Assembly (NCBI RefSeq): GCF_024166365.1
Contig: NC_064827.1
Span: 16,471,001 to 16,535,000, forward strand
Direction of reading: 5' to 3'
DNA from: Elephas maximus indicus
Taxonomy: Eukaryota; Chordata; Mammalia; Proboscidea; Elephantidae
Length of the DNA: 64,000 bases
Every line of letters starts with the position of its first letter. Within the stretch, counting starts at the first letter, position 1. Shown here piece by piece: positions 1 to 11,684 of the stretch. The notes under the pieces are model-generated. The model was not told the origin of the DNA, did no database searches, and saw only the letters and a program-made list of their open reading frames with translations. A program made the position numbers and the translations under genes.

Positions 1-332
1 ATGGTTTTAAAGAACAGATTTATTTTCTCACAGTTCAGGAGCCAAAAGTCAGAATTCTGGGCATGGCTCTAGGGGGAGGTCCTTCTTTGTTGGTAGCCCC
101 AGAAATTTCTTGGCATTCCGTGGTGTTCCTTGGCATCTGTCTTCCTCCTGTGTGTGTCCCTATATCTATTCTACTCTTTTTATAACTCAGAAGTGATTGG
201 ATTTAGGACCCACCCTACTCTCCTATGACCTCATTAATATAACAGAAGAAAAATCCCTATTTTCAAACAAGATTGTATCCACAGGTATGATTTCAATACA
301 TATTTTAGGGGGACACAATTCAATCCATAACA
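1..332 (-). mobile_element. ERVL/MaLR-type LTR, cut by window edge
   Basis: Antisense copy of the LTR type seen at 23,861 and 41,068: 'cagatttattttctcacagtt' near the start and 'caattcaatccataaca' at the end, which is the LTR's own 5' terminus. The other terminus lies before the window. The family call rests on resemblance to MaLR (MLT1-like) ends. Confidence 0.7.
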
Positions 333-980
333 TTTGGTTCCTGAATTTTCTTTCCTGGTTGACTAAGGGTGGGAGGTAGGCGGCAGGGGGAGGGGGTGTG
401 GGAACAGAGGAACACCAATGACCTCTATGCAAAAATACTCCTTCCTGCTACACACCAATTAGAGATACATTTGTGCAAACCAGTTCTTCCTTTAAAAGCA
501 GTTGCTGCCCTGCCAAGCCTAATCAACAACTCAGTGTGAATTCCTTTAAGCAGACAAGCTACTCAACTCTTAGCTGAGGCCCTCAGCAAATATAGGTTTT
601 AGAGACTGGGTTTACCAAAAGAGCAAGTTCAAAAAGTAGGTATGTTTCCACTTGTTACAGTGAAAGAAGGAAGGCAGGTGTATAAAGATGGATGGGATGG
701 GAACTGATGGGAGAGGAAATACAGTGGAAAAGGATCAGCCTCAAGTCCTGACTGTCACTCATCAGCACAGCAATGTGGAAGGACCGAGAGCAAAAGACTG
801 TGTCTAAGCCCAGAAGGCCATTAAGTCACTGTTAAGGACAGGCAATGTGGATAGAGCATTTGCTTCCAGATCTGGGCTGTTCTTGCATAAACAACAGGAT
901 TTTAATCAACCTGCTGGGCCCTGAACTGCCTAGATCAGATTACAAATTTCATTATGTACATTAACTACTGCTCTTTCAAT
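333..980. other. Unassigned non-coding DNA
   Basis: No gene or repeat recognised. The stretch is AT-moderate with short purine-rich tracts and no frame longer than about 70 codons. Confidence 0.5.
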
Positions 981-1180
981 GGAGTCCCTGGGTGGTGCAA
1001 ACAGTTAAGTGCTCTGCTGCTAACTGGAAGATTGGATGTTGGAAGTTCAAGTCCACCCAGAGGTGTCTGGGAAGAAAGGCCTGGTGATCTTCTACTAAGA
1101 AATGAGCAATTGAAAATCCTATGGAGCCCAGTTCTACCTTAGCATACTTGGGTCACCATGAGTTGAAATTGACTAGATAG
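981..1180 (+). mobile_element. AfroSINE (tRNA-headed SINE)
   Basis: Starts with a head related to 'gagccctggtggtgcagtgg', has an internal B-box-like 'gttcaagtccac', and ends in 'gagttgaaattgactag'. It abuts the RTE fragment directly, so the two may have inserted into or against each other. Confidence 0.85.
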
Positions 1181-1672
1181 TAAGATGTCACCTTGAAGAC
1201 TGAGGTGCGCCTGACCCAAGCCATGGTATTTTCAATCGCATCATATGCATGTGAAAGCTGGACAGTGAATAAGAAAGACTGAAGAAGAATTGATGCCTTT
1301 GAATTGTGATGACGGCCAAGAATATTGAACATACCATGGACTGCCAAAAGAATGAACAAATCTGCCTTGGAAGAAGTACAACCAGAATGCTCCTTAGAAG
1401 CAAGGATGGCGAGACTGAGTCTTACATACTTTGGACATGTTGTCAGGAGGGATCAGTCCCTGGAGAGGGACTTCATGCTTGGCAAAGTCCAGGGTCAGCA
1501 GAAAAGAGGAAGACCCTCAACGAGGTGGACTGACACAGTGGCTGCAACGATGAGCTCAAGCGTAACAATGATTGTGAGGATGGCACGGGATGGGGCAGTG
1601 TTTTGTTCTGTTGTGCATAGGATCGCTATGAGTCAGAACCGACTCGACTGCACCTAACAAGAACAGCAACAG
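1181..1672 (+). mobile_element. RTE/BovB-class LINE, 3' end
   Basis: The frame across 1,325-1,657 reads the RT C-terminal region shared with the other RTE copies here (…RSKDGETESY…, …KRGRPSTRWTD…, …MSQNRLDCT). The end 'cacctaacaagaacagcaac' is the (AAC)n-like RTE tail. It is 5'-truncated with several stops and is not functional. Confidence 0.85.
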
Positions 1673-1864
1673 ATGGGAAGTGAGTGGTTAACTGGTAAAT
1701 AGATTTTTCTTGTTCTAATGCTTCTCTTTGAACACCATTATAAACTTTTTTTTTTAACTGCAATGTGTTTTGTAATAGAAAAAAAAAATCACTCAGGAGA
1801 CATTAGTGCTCTGGCCAGGTGAGGGGACCACCCCAAAGGAATAACTGTTTGCAGTGAGAGAGGG

Positions 1865-2030
1865 TACAGGATTGAAGCTAGGCTGTCTGACCACGAATGC
1901 CTGGGGCTGAGTCCCAGCTCTCCCACACACTCGAAGTCCAGATTTGAACAGATCCCTTCACTTTGCTCCACCTCTGCTCCTCATTGTAAAACAGTCGCTG
2001 TGAGTTTTGAATAAATGCTCGTTACCCTGC
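1865..2030 (+). mobile_element. MIR-like ancient SINE
   Basis: Order of weak MIR landmarks: 'ctgggttc'-like core near 1,900, 'cttcactttgct', 'gtaaaacagtcg', and 'gaataaatgctcg' at the end. Highly diverged. Confidence 0.45.
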
Positions 2031-2486
2031 CTTTCATCGGCCTGTACTGCCAAAATGTTAATCTTCACAAACCCAAATATTTGCTTTCACCGCAGTTTCC
2101 TAACTTCGATAAGTCAACATGATGCCATAGGAACAAGACCTCTTTGGGCATTTACTGGACAAAAATCTTGTCATAAATGTCCATGAGATCCAAAATGGCC
2201 AAAGCCATATCATTCAAAAGATCTGAGAGCAGGAAAATTTCAGAGTAATGTCAGGTCCAGGAAAGGGTGGCAGTGTGCCCAGATGGCCCAGATGGGTCAA
2301 GGAGAAGCGAAAGAGGAAAAGATCCATTGGTGTTTGCACCAAAAGACCCCTGTGACCTTTGAGAGAGCAATTACCCCAGGTCTAGAGCCTATGCATACAG
2401 GGTTAAATGAGGGAGGCAGGGAGGCAGGGAAGCAGCAAATTCCAATCCCAGGGTCACTTGAGGAACAGTGGCAAGAGAAGGTTTTC
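2031..2486. other. Unassigned non-coding DNA
   Basis: No recognisable gene or repeat. It ends at the first copy of the target-site duplication of the next L1. Confidence 0.4.
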
Positions 2487-2500
2487 AAAATGGGCAGACT

Positions 2501-3443
2501 CCACCAACAGATGAATGGATAAACAACATGTGGTACATATATGCAATAAAATATTACTCAGCAACAAAGAGAAATGAAGTCTTGAATCATGCTACAACAT
2601 GGATGAACTTGAAAACATGCTGAGTGAAATAAGTCAGGCACAAAAAGATGAATGTTGTATGACACCATTTCTATGACATACTTACCGAAGGCAAAGGTAG
2701 AGAGAATGTCATGGATTGATTTGTGTCCCCCCAAAATATGTGTCAACTTGGTTAGGCCATGATCCCCAATATTGTGTGGCTGTCCTTCATTTTGTGCTTG
2801 TAATTTTATGTTAAAGAGGATAGGGTGGGATTGTAACTTCCTTAGTAAGGTCATATCCCTGATTCAGTGTAAAGGGAGTTGCCCTGGGGTGGGGCCTGCG
2901 CCACCTTCTATCTCTCAAGAGATAAAAGGGAAAGGAGAGAGGGGACCTCATACCACCAAGAAAGCAGTGCCAGGAGCAGAGTGCGTCCTTTGGACCTGGG
3001 GTCCCTGGGCAGAGAAGCTTCTAGTCCGGGGGAAGATTGATGAGAAGGCCAACAGAGAGAGAAAACCTTCCCCTGGAGCTGACGGCCTGAATTTGGACTT
3101 TTAGCCTACTTTACTGTGAAGAAATAAGCTCTTTGTTTAAGCCATCCACTTGTGGTGTTACTGTTATAGCAGCACTAGATGACTAAGACAGAGACTGAAG
3201 TTGATTTCTGGTCACCAGGGGTGGGCGGGAGGGAGGGGAAAGAGGCAGTCCTTGCTCAGGGGTACTGAGCTTCTGTTAAGGGTGATGAAAACTTTTGGAA
3301 ATGGAGAGTGGTGACGGTTGCACAATATGGTGAATGTAACGTCACTGAATTGTACGTGTAAAAGATATTGAAATGGCAAATGTTTTGTACATATATATAT
3401 TTTTTTACCAATCAAGCAATATAAATAAATGAATGAATAAATA
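2501..3443 (+). mobile_element. 5'-truncated L1 (L1M type), interrupted
   Basis: L1 3' sequence ('acatggatgaacttgaaaaca', 'gtgatgaaaacttttgg', 'cactgaattgtacg') ends in an A-rich tail. It is bounded by a 14-bp TSD 'aaaatgggcagact' at 2,487-2,500 and 3,444-3,457. A solo LTR at 2,707-3,190 splits it. Without the LTR the insert is about 460 bp. Confidence 0.85.
2707..3190 (+). mobile_element. Solo LTR, ERVL/MaLR type
   Basis: Starts TG ('tgtcatggattgatttgtg') and ends CA ('gatgactaagaca'). The 484-bp element is flanked by GAGAA and GAGAC, a 4/5 match to the 5-bp duplication expected of class III elements. The same family occurs antisense at 9,089, 17,030, 28,887 and 31,066. The open frame at 2,772-3,104 is incidental. 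Confidence 0.8.
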
Positions 3444-3457
3444 AAAATGGGCAGACT

Positions 3458-3879
3458 ACCCTTGTGCATTGAACGATCTATTTATTGGCTCACCTCATCA
3501 GAGGCCTTTTCCTATGGGGTGTCCCGGCTGGCGCCGGCCCCGGTGGCGTGACATGGCACTTTCTAGTCAGAGTTTTACACCAACAGGTATCTCTGAGTCA
3601 ACTCCAAAGTCTACTTACTCAGTGGCCAGCTTGTGAAAAAAGCAAATAAACCGTTGGCATTTTCTCTCAAATCCCATTATCTCTACCAAAATGAACCCCA
3701 CAGGAAAGCCTCCTCTACATATTTTGGGAAGAGTGCAAGACCGTGTGGGAAGATGACGCTCATTCAGACGTGGGGGCAGGGAGCCCGACAAGCAATCCTC
3801 ACGAGACATGAAGAGGAGAAAAGCTGACGGGAGTCAAGATGAAAACACTCACCTTTATGGGTTTTCTAACAAAGGGAAG
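3458..3879. other. Unassigned non-coding DNA
   Basis: No repeat recognised. It contains a short GC-rich stretch (about 3,520-3,550) that is too small to call a CpG island. Confidence 0.4.
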
Positions 3880-4092
3880 GATGGTGGTGTGCAAATGGTT
3901 AATGGGCTCTGCTGCTAACCAAAAGGCTGGCAGTTCGAGTCCACCCAGAGGTTCTTTGGAAGAAAAAACTGGTGATTTACTAACCAAAAAAATCAGCCAT
4001 TGGAAACGTTGTGGAGCATAGTTCTACTCTAACACACATGAGGTTGCCATGAGTCAGAGTCAACTTAAGGCAACTGGTTGGTTTTTAACAAA
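3880..4092 (+). mobile_element. AfroSINE, longer variant
   Basis: Head 'tggtggtgtgcaaatggtt', B-box 'gttcgagtccacc', extra middle 'ctggtgatttactaacc', tail 'gccatgagtcagagtcaac'. The roughly 200-bp form is distinct from the roughly 165-bp form found at 10,805 and elsewhere. Confidence 0.85.
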
Positions 4093-4565
4093 GGGAAAGA
4101 GGGGCACAAGGGCTCCCTCCCATGTGAACTTAGCTAGGCTGGGACCCAGCTGGTGGGGAGAGGCCTCCCTAGGAAGGGCCTAGAAAGCCTGCGGGGTGGA
4201 GGTTGAGGAAAGCCATGAGGCCAGTCCACAGTTCAGGGGGTGACGATAAGGGTGGGCTGGGTTCTCATAGGAGGTGGAGCTGAAGGGCCACTGTGGATGG
4301 TAGAGTTGGCCTCAGGCAACTTTTATATTATTTTTTGGCTCCAGTACGCAGAGGTCCTAGCAGACAGTCATGCCAAGAAAGGTCCAGCCACTTGAATTGA
4401 AGGATAATCTCCAACACATTGAGAAACCAGGGAGGCCCCAGAGACCCTGGGGTACAGAAACCCACTTAGGACTATAGGTGATTTGGATGAAAGGTCGCTG
4501 AATGACTTACAGTGCCTGTGACTAAAACTGACAGGTAGGAGCTTCATTCCAAGCAAACTCCCAAC
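4093..4565. other. Unassigned non-coding DNA
   Basis: GC-moderate sequence without a recognisable gene or repeat. Confidence 0.4.
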
Positions 4566-6129
4566 TGTTGTTGTTAGGTACCATTGAGTTGGTTTTGACT
4601 CATAGCTACCCCATGCACAACAGAACGAAACACTGCCCGGTCCTGAGCCATCCGTACAATTGTTGTTATGCTTGAACCCACTGTTGCAGCCACTGTGTCA
4701 ATTCTCTTTTCCACTGACCCTGGGCTTTACCAAGCATGATGTCCTTCTCCAGGAACTGATCCCTCCTGACAACATGTCCAAAGTATGTAAGACGCAGTCT
4801 CGCCATCTTTGCTTCTAAGTAGAATTCTGGTTGTACTTCTTCCAAGACAGATTTGTTTGTTCTTTTGGCAATCTATGTTATATTAAATATTCTTCACCAA
4901 CACCACAATTCAAAGGCGTCAATTCTTCGGTCTTCCTTATTCATTGTCTAGCTTTCACATGCATATGATGCAATTGAAAATAGCATGGCTTGGGTTAGGC
5001 GCACCTTAGTCTTCAAGGTGACATCTTTGCTTTTAAACACTTTAAAGAGGTCTTTTGCAGCAGATTTGCCCAACGCAATACCTCTTTTGATTTCTTGACT
5101 GCTGCTTCCATGGCTGTTGATTGTGGATCCAAGTAAAATGAAATCCTTGACAACTTCAGTCTTTTCCCCCTTTATCATGATGTTGCTTATGGGTCCAGTT
5201 GTGAGGATTTTGGTTTTCTTTAGGTCAGGTGTAATTCATACTGAAGACTGTGGTCTTTGATCTTCATTAGTAAGTGCTTCAAGTCCCCTTCACTTTCAGC
5301 AAGCAAGGTTGTGTCATCTGCATAACACAGGTTGTTAATGCTTCTTCCTCCAATCCTGATCCCCTGTTCTTCTTCACAGAGTTCAGCTTCTCGGATTATT
5401 TGCTCAGCATACAGATCGAATAGGTATGGTGAAAGGATACAACCCTGACACACACTTTTTCTAACTTTAAACTACTCAGTGTCCCCTTGTTCTGTCTAAA
5501 CAACTGCTTCTTGATCTGTGTACAGGTTCCTCATGAGCACAATTAAGTGTTCTGGAGTCCCCATTCTTCGCAATGTTGTCTTTAATTTGTTATGATCCAC
5601 ATAGTCGAATGCCTTTGCATAGTCAATAAAACACAGGTAAACACCCTTCCGGTATTCCCTGCTTTCAGCCTCGATCCATCTGACATCAGTAATGATATTC
5701 CTGGTTCCACGTCCTCTTCTGAAACCGGCCTGAATTTCTGTCAGTTCCCCATCAATATAGTGCTCCAGCCACTTTTGAATGATCTTCGGCAAAATTTTGC
5801 TTGCATGTGAGATTAATGATATTGTTCTATAATTTCCGCGTTCAGTTGGATCACCTTTCTTGGGAATAGGCATAAATATGAATCTCTTCCAGTCAGTTGG
5901 CTAGGAAGCTGTCTTCCATATTTCTTGGCATAGACAAGTGAGCTCTTCCAGTACTCCATCTGTTTATTGAAACATCTCAATCGATATTGCATCATTTCCT
6001 GGAGCCTTGTTTTTCGCCAATGCCCTCAGCGCAGCTTGGACTTTTTCCTTCAGTACCATCAGTTCCTGATCATATGCTACCTCTTGAAATGGCTGAATGT
6101 CAACTAATTTTTTTTGGTATAATGACTCT
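4566..6129 (-). mobile_element. RTE/BovB-class LINE, 3' part with RT domain
   Basis: The antisense strand encodes consecutive RT pieces. One piece (5,496-5,873) has IPKKGDPTERGNYRTISL, QAGFRRGRGTR and a catalytic-region FIDYAKAFD. Another (5,220-5,453) has NNLCYADDTTLL, so the YADD catalytic box is intact. A third (4,948-5,178) has the LLGSTINSHGSSSQEIK motif. Frames are broken between pieces. The 3' end at 4,566 is the reverse of an (AAC)n tail. The 5' part of the same element lies inverted at 6,130-6,545. Confidence 0.92.
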
Positions 6130-6545
6130 GATGGAAAAGCTCAATATCATCAGTCAGAACAAGGCCAGGGCCAACTGTGGAACAAACCATCAATTGCTCA
6201 TAGGCAAGTTCATGCTGAAACTGAAGAAAATTAGAGCAAGTCCATGAGAGCCAAAATACGACCTTGAGTATATCCCACCTGAATTTAGACAGATGCGTTG
6301 AACACTAATGACCGAAGACCAGATGAGTTGTGGATGACATCAAGACATCATACATGAAGAAAGCAAGAGGTCACTGAAAAGACAGAAAACAAAAAAGGAC
6401 CAAGATGGATGTCAGAGGAAACTCAGAAACTTGCTCTCAAACGTCAGGCAGCCAAAGCAAAAGGAAGAAATGAAGAAGTAAAAGCACTGAACCGAAGATT
6501 TCAAAGGGTGATTTGAGAAGACAAAGTTAAATATTATAATGACAT
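6130..6545 (+). mobile_element. Inverted 5' segment of the RTE element
   Basis: The + strand reads EKLNIISQNKARANCGTNHQLLIGKF followed by an LKLKK-type stretch. This is the endonuclease-RT linker of RTE/BovB ORF2, which lies upstream of the RT now on the - strand. The junction is near 6,129/6,130. This head-to-head layout is the 5' inversion that twin priming produces in LINEs. Confidence 0.8.
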
Positions 6546-6976
6546 GTATAATGACCCAGCTATTGGAACCAGGGAATAAGGCCTAAGTGGATCACCACCT
6601 ACTGTGATAAGCAGGAAATAAGCTCTTAAATATTTTCCCTCCTTAGAGATGAGATTAGTCCCTTAATCTCACAGGCTGGGGTGGGTCATAGCCTGCAGCT
6701 GTGGGCTAAGTGACAGGGATTTGGGGCCAGAACCATGTCAGTCACTGCCAAAGCTTCCTGTCCAGCTCAGCCTTGGGCTTGCTCCCCGTTTTGAGTCTGG
6801 GTGGGAGAAGCCATTGTGTCATTTTGTCTCCTTTGCATCCAGTCGGGAGTCCTGGGCTCCCTGGTCTCTGAGTCTGACCTCACCCCGGGGTTAGATTCTC
6901 CTCCACTTCTAGTTGATGGGTCCAAGGGCAGAACCAGACCTGGCCTGGTTTCTCTCTTAGTTTTGAGAAGTGATAA
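6546..6976. other. Unassigned non-coding DNA
   Basis: No repeat or gene recognised. Confidence 0.4.
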
Positions 6977-7190
6977 CCAGTAACCAGCTGCTATTGGGTT
7001 GATTCTGGCTCATAGTACACTACCACATGTGCATCAGCGCAGAACTGTATTTCGTAAGGGTTTTCAATGGCTGATTTTTTGGAAGTAGAACGCCACGCTT
7101 TTCTTCTAAGATGCCTCTGGGTGGACTCGAACCTCCAACCTTTCAGTCAGCAGACAAATGCATTAACCATTTGCACCACCCAGGGACTAC
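6977..7190 (-). mobile_element. AfroSINE, antisense
   Basis: Reads tail first ('gggttgattctggctcatag'), then 'gggtggactcgaacctccaac' (reverse of the B-box) and 'gcaccacccagggact' (reverse of the head). Long form. Confidence 0.85.
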
Positions 7191-7889
7191 TGAGGAGGGA
7201 TAAGCAGGTCCTAAGAAGAACTGACTGACTCGACAGCAACAGGTTTGGTTCGGTTTTGGTTAAGAGGAAATGATTTAACCTCCAAAGAATGCTCCTTCCA
7301 CACTCTCCCTCTGCAGGCACACCCTGTTTGCCTCTGACTCGAGGACTAGGCTGACCTGGAGCTGTATCCCGTAGATCATATTTTACCTTTTTAATTAAAC
7401 TTTCCACTTCAGTGCAGCCTGACTCTATCGACTCCCCACGGGGTGCTGCTCATGGAATGTTTTCTTTGCCAGCTACTTCATGAATCCATTACCAGGGCAT
7501 GTGCCCTTTCTTTTAACCATCAACACTCCTCTATGTTAATCTGCTCAGCATGAAAGCAGATTGAGGGTCAGAGAAGTGCAAGGCCAGGAGGGGTCAGTTA
7601 CCACAGGCTGAGGACATTCCAGACACATGAGTAGAGACCGTGTGCCTTTAGGGGCTGCAGCAGCCGAGCCCCACATAGTCACTGAGCCGTGAGCCAAAGC
7701 ACATGGACGGAGCCTGAGAAAGTCGCCACCACTGTATGATGTCAACACTTGCTTCTTCAGAATCTGGGCTCCCCTGCTGAGGTTTTCACACTCTTTTACC
7801 CCATTCTGACCCCCAAGTTCATGCTTTAACTGCTCCATATGTGCAAGAAAATACAAAGGGATTGGCCAGTATGTCCCCTACCATCCTCT
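7191..7889. other. Unassigned non-coding DNA
   Basis: No repeat or gene recognised. The 7,545-7,856 antisense frame has no family signature. Confidence 0.4.
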
Positions 7890-8505
7890 GTGGTGGTTGT
7901 TCATTGCCATCAAGGCAGCTCCAACTCATGACAACCCCAGGTACAACAGAACAAAACGTTGCCTAGTCCTGCATCATCTCCATGATCATTGACATGTCTG
8001 AATCCACTGTTGTGGGTATTGTGTCAGTTCATCTCATGGAGGGTTTCTTTCATTTTCATTGGCCTCTACTTTGCCAAACGTGTCTTTTTCTGTTGATGGT
8101 CTTTCTTGATAAGGTGCCCAAAGTAAGTGAGTTGAAGACTTGCCATCCTCACTTTAAGGACTATTGCAGTTGCGTAAGACTGGTAAGTTTGTTCAAAAGA
8201 CAACGTTGTTGTTGGCTGTCCATGGTACATTCAGTATTCTTCACCAACAGCACAGCTTGAAGCATCCATTCTGCTCTGTCTTCCTTCTTCATTGTCCGGC
8301 TTTTGCACCCACATGAGGTGAATGAAAGGACCATGGCTTGCATCAGATGTATCTTAGTTCTCAAAGTGACATCTTTGCTTTTTAATAAAGAGCTCTATAA
8401 AAAAAAAAAAATTTTTTTTTTTAGTTGCAGCAGATTTGCCCAATGCAATACATTGTTTGATTTCTTGACTGCTGCTTCCATGGCTATTGATTGTTGACCC
8501 AAGTA
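7890..8505 (-). mobile_element. RTE/BovB-class LINE fragment, degraded
   Basis: Matches the 3' region of the 4,566 and 62,016 copies ('caccaacagcacagcttgaagc', 'cttgactgctgcttccatgg') but is more diverged. An A13T11 tract at 8,399-8,422 replaces the segment that other copies read as 'ttaaagaggtcttttgcag'. Confidence 0.8.
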
Positions 8506-9029
8506 GAGGGAACACCAATAGTACAGACCCAATATAACTGGCATTTTTTGCATACATACCACGCAGCTCAGTGCCCTGCAAGTAGTTGACTTCGAAGTCA
8601 CAAAGTTCACTTTGAAGTGAAATAGTCAAAATTAGTCAGGTGTGGGGACCAGGGACTTGATGTCCTTCAGCTCTCTGAGTTCTGTGGATAAGATCAGAAC
8701 GCAGGAGACAAGAGGGAAAACACAAGTGGGGCTTGGTCAGATGGAGAATTCTTCTAAACAGCCCGCTTCACAGTTATCTTCTGTCTCTGGGCAGATTTTT
8801 TAAATCTCTTCTTTTTCCCCCTTTAAAAAAGGCACTATCTACACACATCCTATCAGACTGAACGCTGGCTACTCCAGTCCCAAATCCTCTAGCCTTCCAG
8901 TCTTTGTTCATGCTATGCCTAATGGCCTTCTACCACTGTCCTACCAGGGACATATATGACTTTTAAATCTGGAAAAATACGTTTGTATTATATTTTTAAA
9001 TGGAAACAAAGAGCAGCAATTGTTATTCA
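8506..9029. other. Unassigned non-coding DNA
   Basis: No recognisable gene. The pyrimidine-rich part near 8,870-8,960 resembles L2 weakly. Confidence 0.35.
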
Positions 9030-9722
9030 GGAACGATGACTAATTCTGTCACTGCCTGTGTCGACTTGGGCAGGTTACTCAACCTCCCTGTCTAAGTTAC
9101 CTAGTGCTGCTGTAACAGAAATACCACAAGTGGATGGCTTTAACAAAGAGAAATTTATTTCCTCACACAAATTCAAGGCGTCAGCTCCAGGGGAAGGCCT
9201 TCTCTGTCAGCTCTGGAAGAAGGTCCTTATCTTCAATCTTCCCATGGTCGAGGAGCTTCTCAGGCACAGGGACCCTGGGCCCAAAGGACGTGCTCTGCTC
9301 CTGGTACTGCTTCTTGGTGCTACAAGGTCCCCAACTCCCTGCTTGCCTCCCTTTCATCTCTTGAGAGGTAAAAGGTGGTGCAAGTCACACCCCAGGGAAA
9401 CTCCCTTTACCTTGGATCTGGGAGGTGACTTGGGTAAGGGTGGTGTTACAATCCCACCCTAATCCTCTTTAACATAAAATTATAATCACTAAGTGGAAGA
9501 CAATCACAGAATACTGGGAATCATGGCCTAACCAAGTTAGCACATATTTTTGCGGGGGACACAATTCAATCCACGACACTCCCTAAGGCTCAATTTTCTC
9601 ACCTGGAAATGGCAACAATAATTACTACTTAACATGATGGGGTGAGAATAAAATGAAGTGCTGTGTGTAAAACGCCCAGCATGGTCCTGTCATAGAGTAA
9701 GCACTCAATAAACGTGGATTCT
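9030..9722 (+). mobile_element. MIR, split by an LTR
   Basis: Left part 'gacttgggcaggttactcaac' up to 9,088. The right part runs from 9,584 ('caattttctcacctgg', 'gtaagcactcaataaacg') to 9,722. Joined, this is the usual MIR order. The LTR at 9,089-9,578 sits in the middle with duplicated CTCCC. Confidence 0.8.
9089..9578 (-). mobile_element. Solo LTR, ERVL/MaLR type, antisense
   Basis: 490 bp, TG…CA ends ('tgtctaagttacc' to 'caatccacgaca'), with a perfect 5-bp TSD CTCCC at 9,084-9,088 and 9,579-9,583. Same family as 2,707-3,190 in reverse. The 134-codon frame at 9,058-9,462 crosses the LTR and MIR and is not a gene. Confidence 0.88.
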
Positions 9723-9787
9723 TTCTCTTTCTCTGCGCACCCCAATATAACATGATTCACACTTCATTTGCCATCCAATCATATGTC

Positions 9788-10718
9788 ATTGTTGTTAGGT
9801 GCTATTCAGTCGGTTCCAATTCATAGCGACCCTATGTATAACAAAATGAAACACTACCCAGCCCTGCGCCATCTTCACAATTGCTGTATTTGAACTCATC
9901 GTTGCAGCCACTGTGTCAATCCATCTCATTGAGGGTCTTCCTCTTTTTCACTGACCCTCTACTTTACCAAGCATGATGTCCTTCTGCAGGGACTGGTTCC
10001 TCCTGATAACATGGCCAAAGTACATGAGACAAAATCTTGCCATACTCGCTTCTAAGGAGCATCCTGGCTGTACCCCTTCCAAGCCAGATTTGTTTGTTCT
10101 TCTGGCAAGTAAATATTCTTTGGCAATACCATAATTCAAAGTCACCAATTCTTCCCTGGTCTTCCTGATTCATTGTCCAGCTTTTGCATGCATATGAGGC
10201 AACTGAAAATACCACGGCTTGGCTCAGGCACACCTTAGTCTTCAAAGTGACATCTTTGTTTTTAACACTTTAAAGAGGTCTTTTGCAGCAGATTTGCCCC
10301 ACGCAATATGTCATTTCATTTCTAGACTGCTGCTTCCATGAGTGTTGATTGTGAATCCAAGTAAAATGAAACCCTTGACAACCTCAATCTTTTCTCCATT
10401 TATCATGATGTTGCTTATTGGTTCAGTTGTGAGGATTTTTGTTTTCTTTATATTGAGGTGTAATCCATACTGAAGGCTGTAGCCTTTGATCTTCATCAGT
10501 AAGTACTTCAAATCCTCTTCGCTTTCAGTGAGGTTGTGTCATGTGCATATCACAGATTGTTACTGAGTCGTCCTCCAATCCTGATGCCATGTTCTTCTTC
10601 ATATAGGCCAGCTTCTCAGATTTGCCCAGCATACAGACTGAATAAGTATGGAAAGGATACAACCGTGACACACACCTTTCCTGATTTTAAAACCAGGCAC
10701 TATCCCCTTGTTCTGCGG
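9788..10718 (-). mobile_element. RTE/BovB-class LINE, 3' part
   Basis: 3' tail 'tgttgttaggtgctattcag' at the left, then the antisense LLGFTINTHGSSS motif (about 10,320-10,380), ending near the 'tatccccttgttctg' landmark shared with 62,960. Frames are broken. Confidence 0.88.
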
Positions 10719-10804
10719 AACATATGTATATCACAGAGGTGGGTTGTGGGCTGGGGTTTTGATTATTATTTACCCTTTGTTTTACCACATGTAATAACGC
10801 TGAA

Positions 10805-10978
10805 GAAACCCTGGTGGTGTGGTGGTTAAGTGCTATGGCTGCTAACCAAATGGTCCGCGGTTTGAATCTACCAGGCACTCCTTGGAAACTCTATGGGGCA
10901 GTTCTACTCTGGCCTATAGGGTCGCTATGAGTTGGAATCAACTGCACAGCAAGGGGTTTGGGTTTTTTTTTTTTTTGG
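10805..10978 (+). mobile_element. AfroSINE, short form
   Basis: 'gaaaccctggtggtgtggtgg' head, 'gtttgaatctaccaggc' B-box, 'ggtcgctatgagttggaatc' tail, then a T-rich end. Imperfect flanking repeat (taataacgc / taataccg). Confidence 0.9.
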
Positions 10979-11171
10979 TAATACCGAGAACCGTGTCTGA
11001 CAAAAGTAAATACTATATAAACATTAACTATAATTCCCCTCAAGTACTTTTACTTTAGCCCTTGACAACAGCATTCACAAATATGGTCCCTCAGTTGCAG
11101 CCTGAGCTGAGTTAGGCTGAAGGGTCCCTTGACCTGTCTTTCTGGGAGGGAAAAAAAAATTGATTTGATAA

Positions 11172-11228
11172 CATGCCACTTTGAGTCGGAATCGACTCCA
11201 TGGCAGTGGGTTTGGTTTGTGGTTTTTT
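11172..11228 (+). mobile_element. AfroSINE 3' fragment
   Basis: Only the tail remains: 'ttgagtcggaatcgactcc' then 'gggtttggtttgtgg'. Confidence 0.7.
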
Positions 11229-11309
11229 GGCTTGAACACTGCCATCTAGTGTTCACTTCAGAACGCTAAATGCGTTTTCATAGGCTCGCTTCCCCTCAGC
11301 AAACTCCTT

Positions 11310-11464
11310 GAAAAAACCGTATGCCCTGGAGTTGATTCAGCATCATAGTAACCCTATAGGACCGAGTAGAACTGCCCTATAGGGTTTCCAAGGAGCAGCT
11401 GGCGGATTCAAACTGCCAACCTTTTGGTTATCATCTGAGCTTTTAACTACTGCGCCACCAGGAT
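11310..11464 (-). mobile_element. AfroSINE, antisense
   Basis: Tail 'ggagttgattcagcatcatag', then 'ccctatagggtttccaagga' and the head end 'actgcgccaccagga'. Confidence 0.87.
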
Positions 11465-11684
11465 CATTTAATACTGTTTTGTTACCCTTTCCCAGGCTTT
11501 GAGAAAATTTGATTGTGGTAATTATGGAAAAGGCAATTCTTCTGAAATCCTAATAGAAACGATCCCACACTGAACTGATATGATTGTAACTCAAATCAAA
11601 GAAAAAGAGATTTGGGTCATCCTGTGACTCCTCTTTGCCGGTACATATAGTTTCTGTTATGGAAAGGGGGTAAGAAGAGGATAG

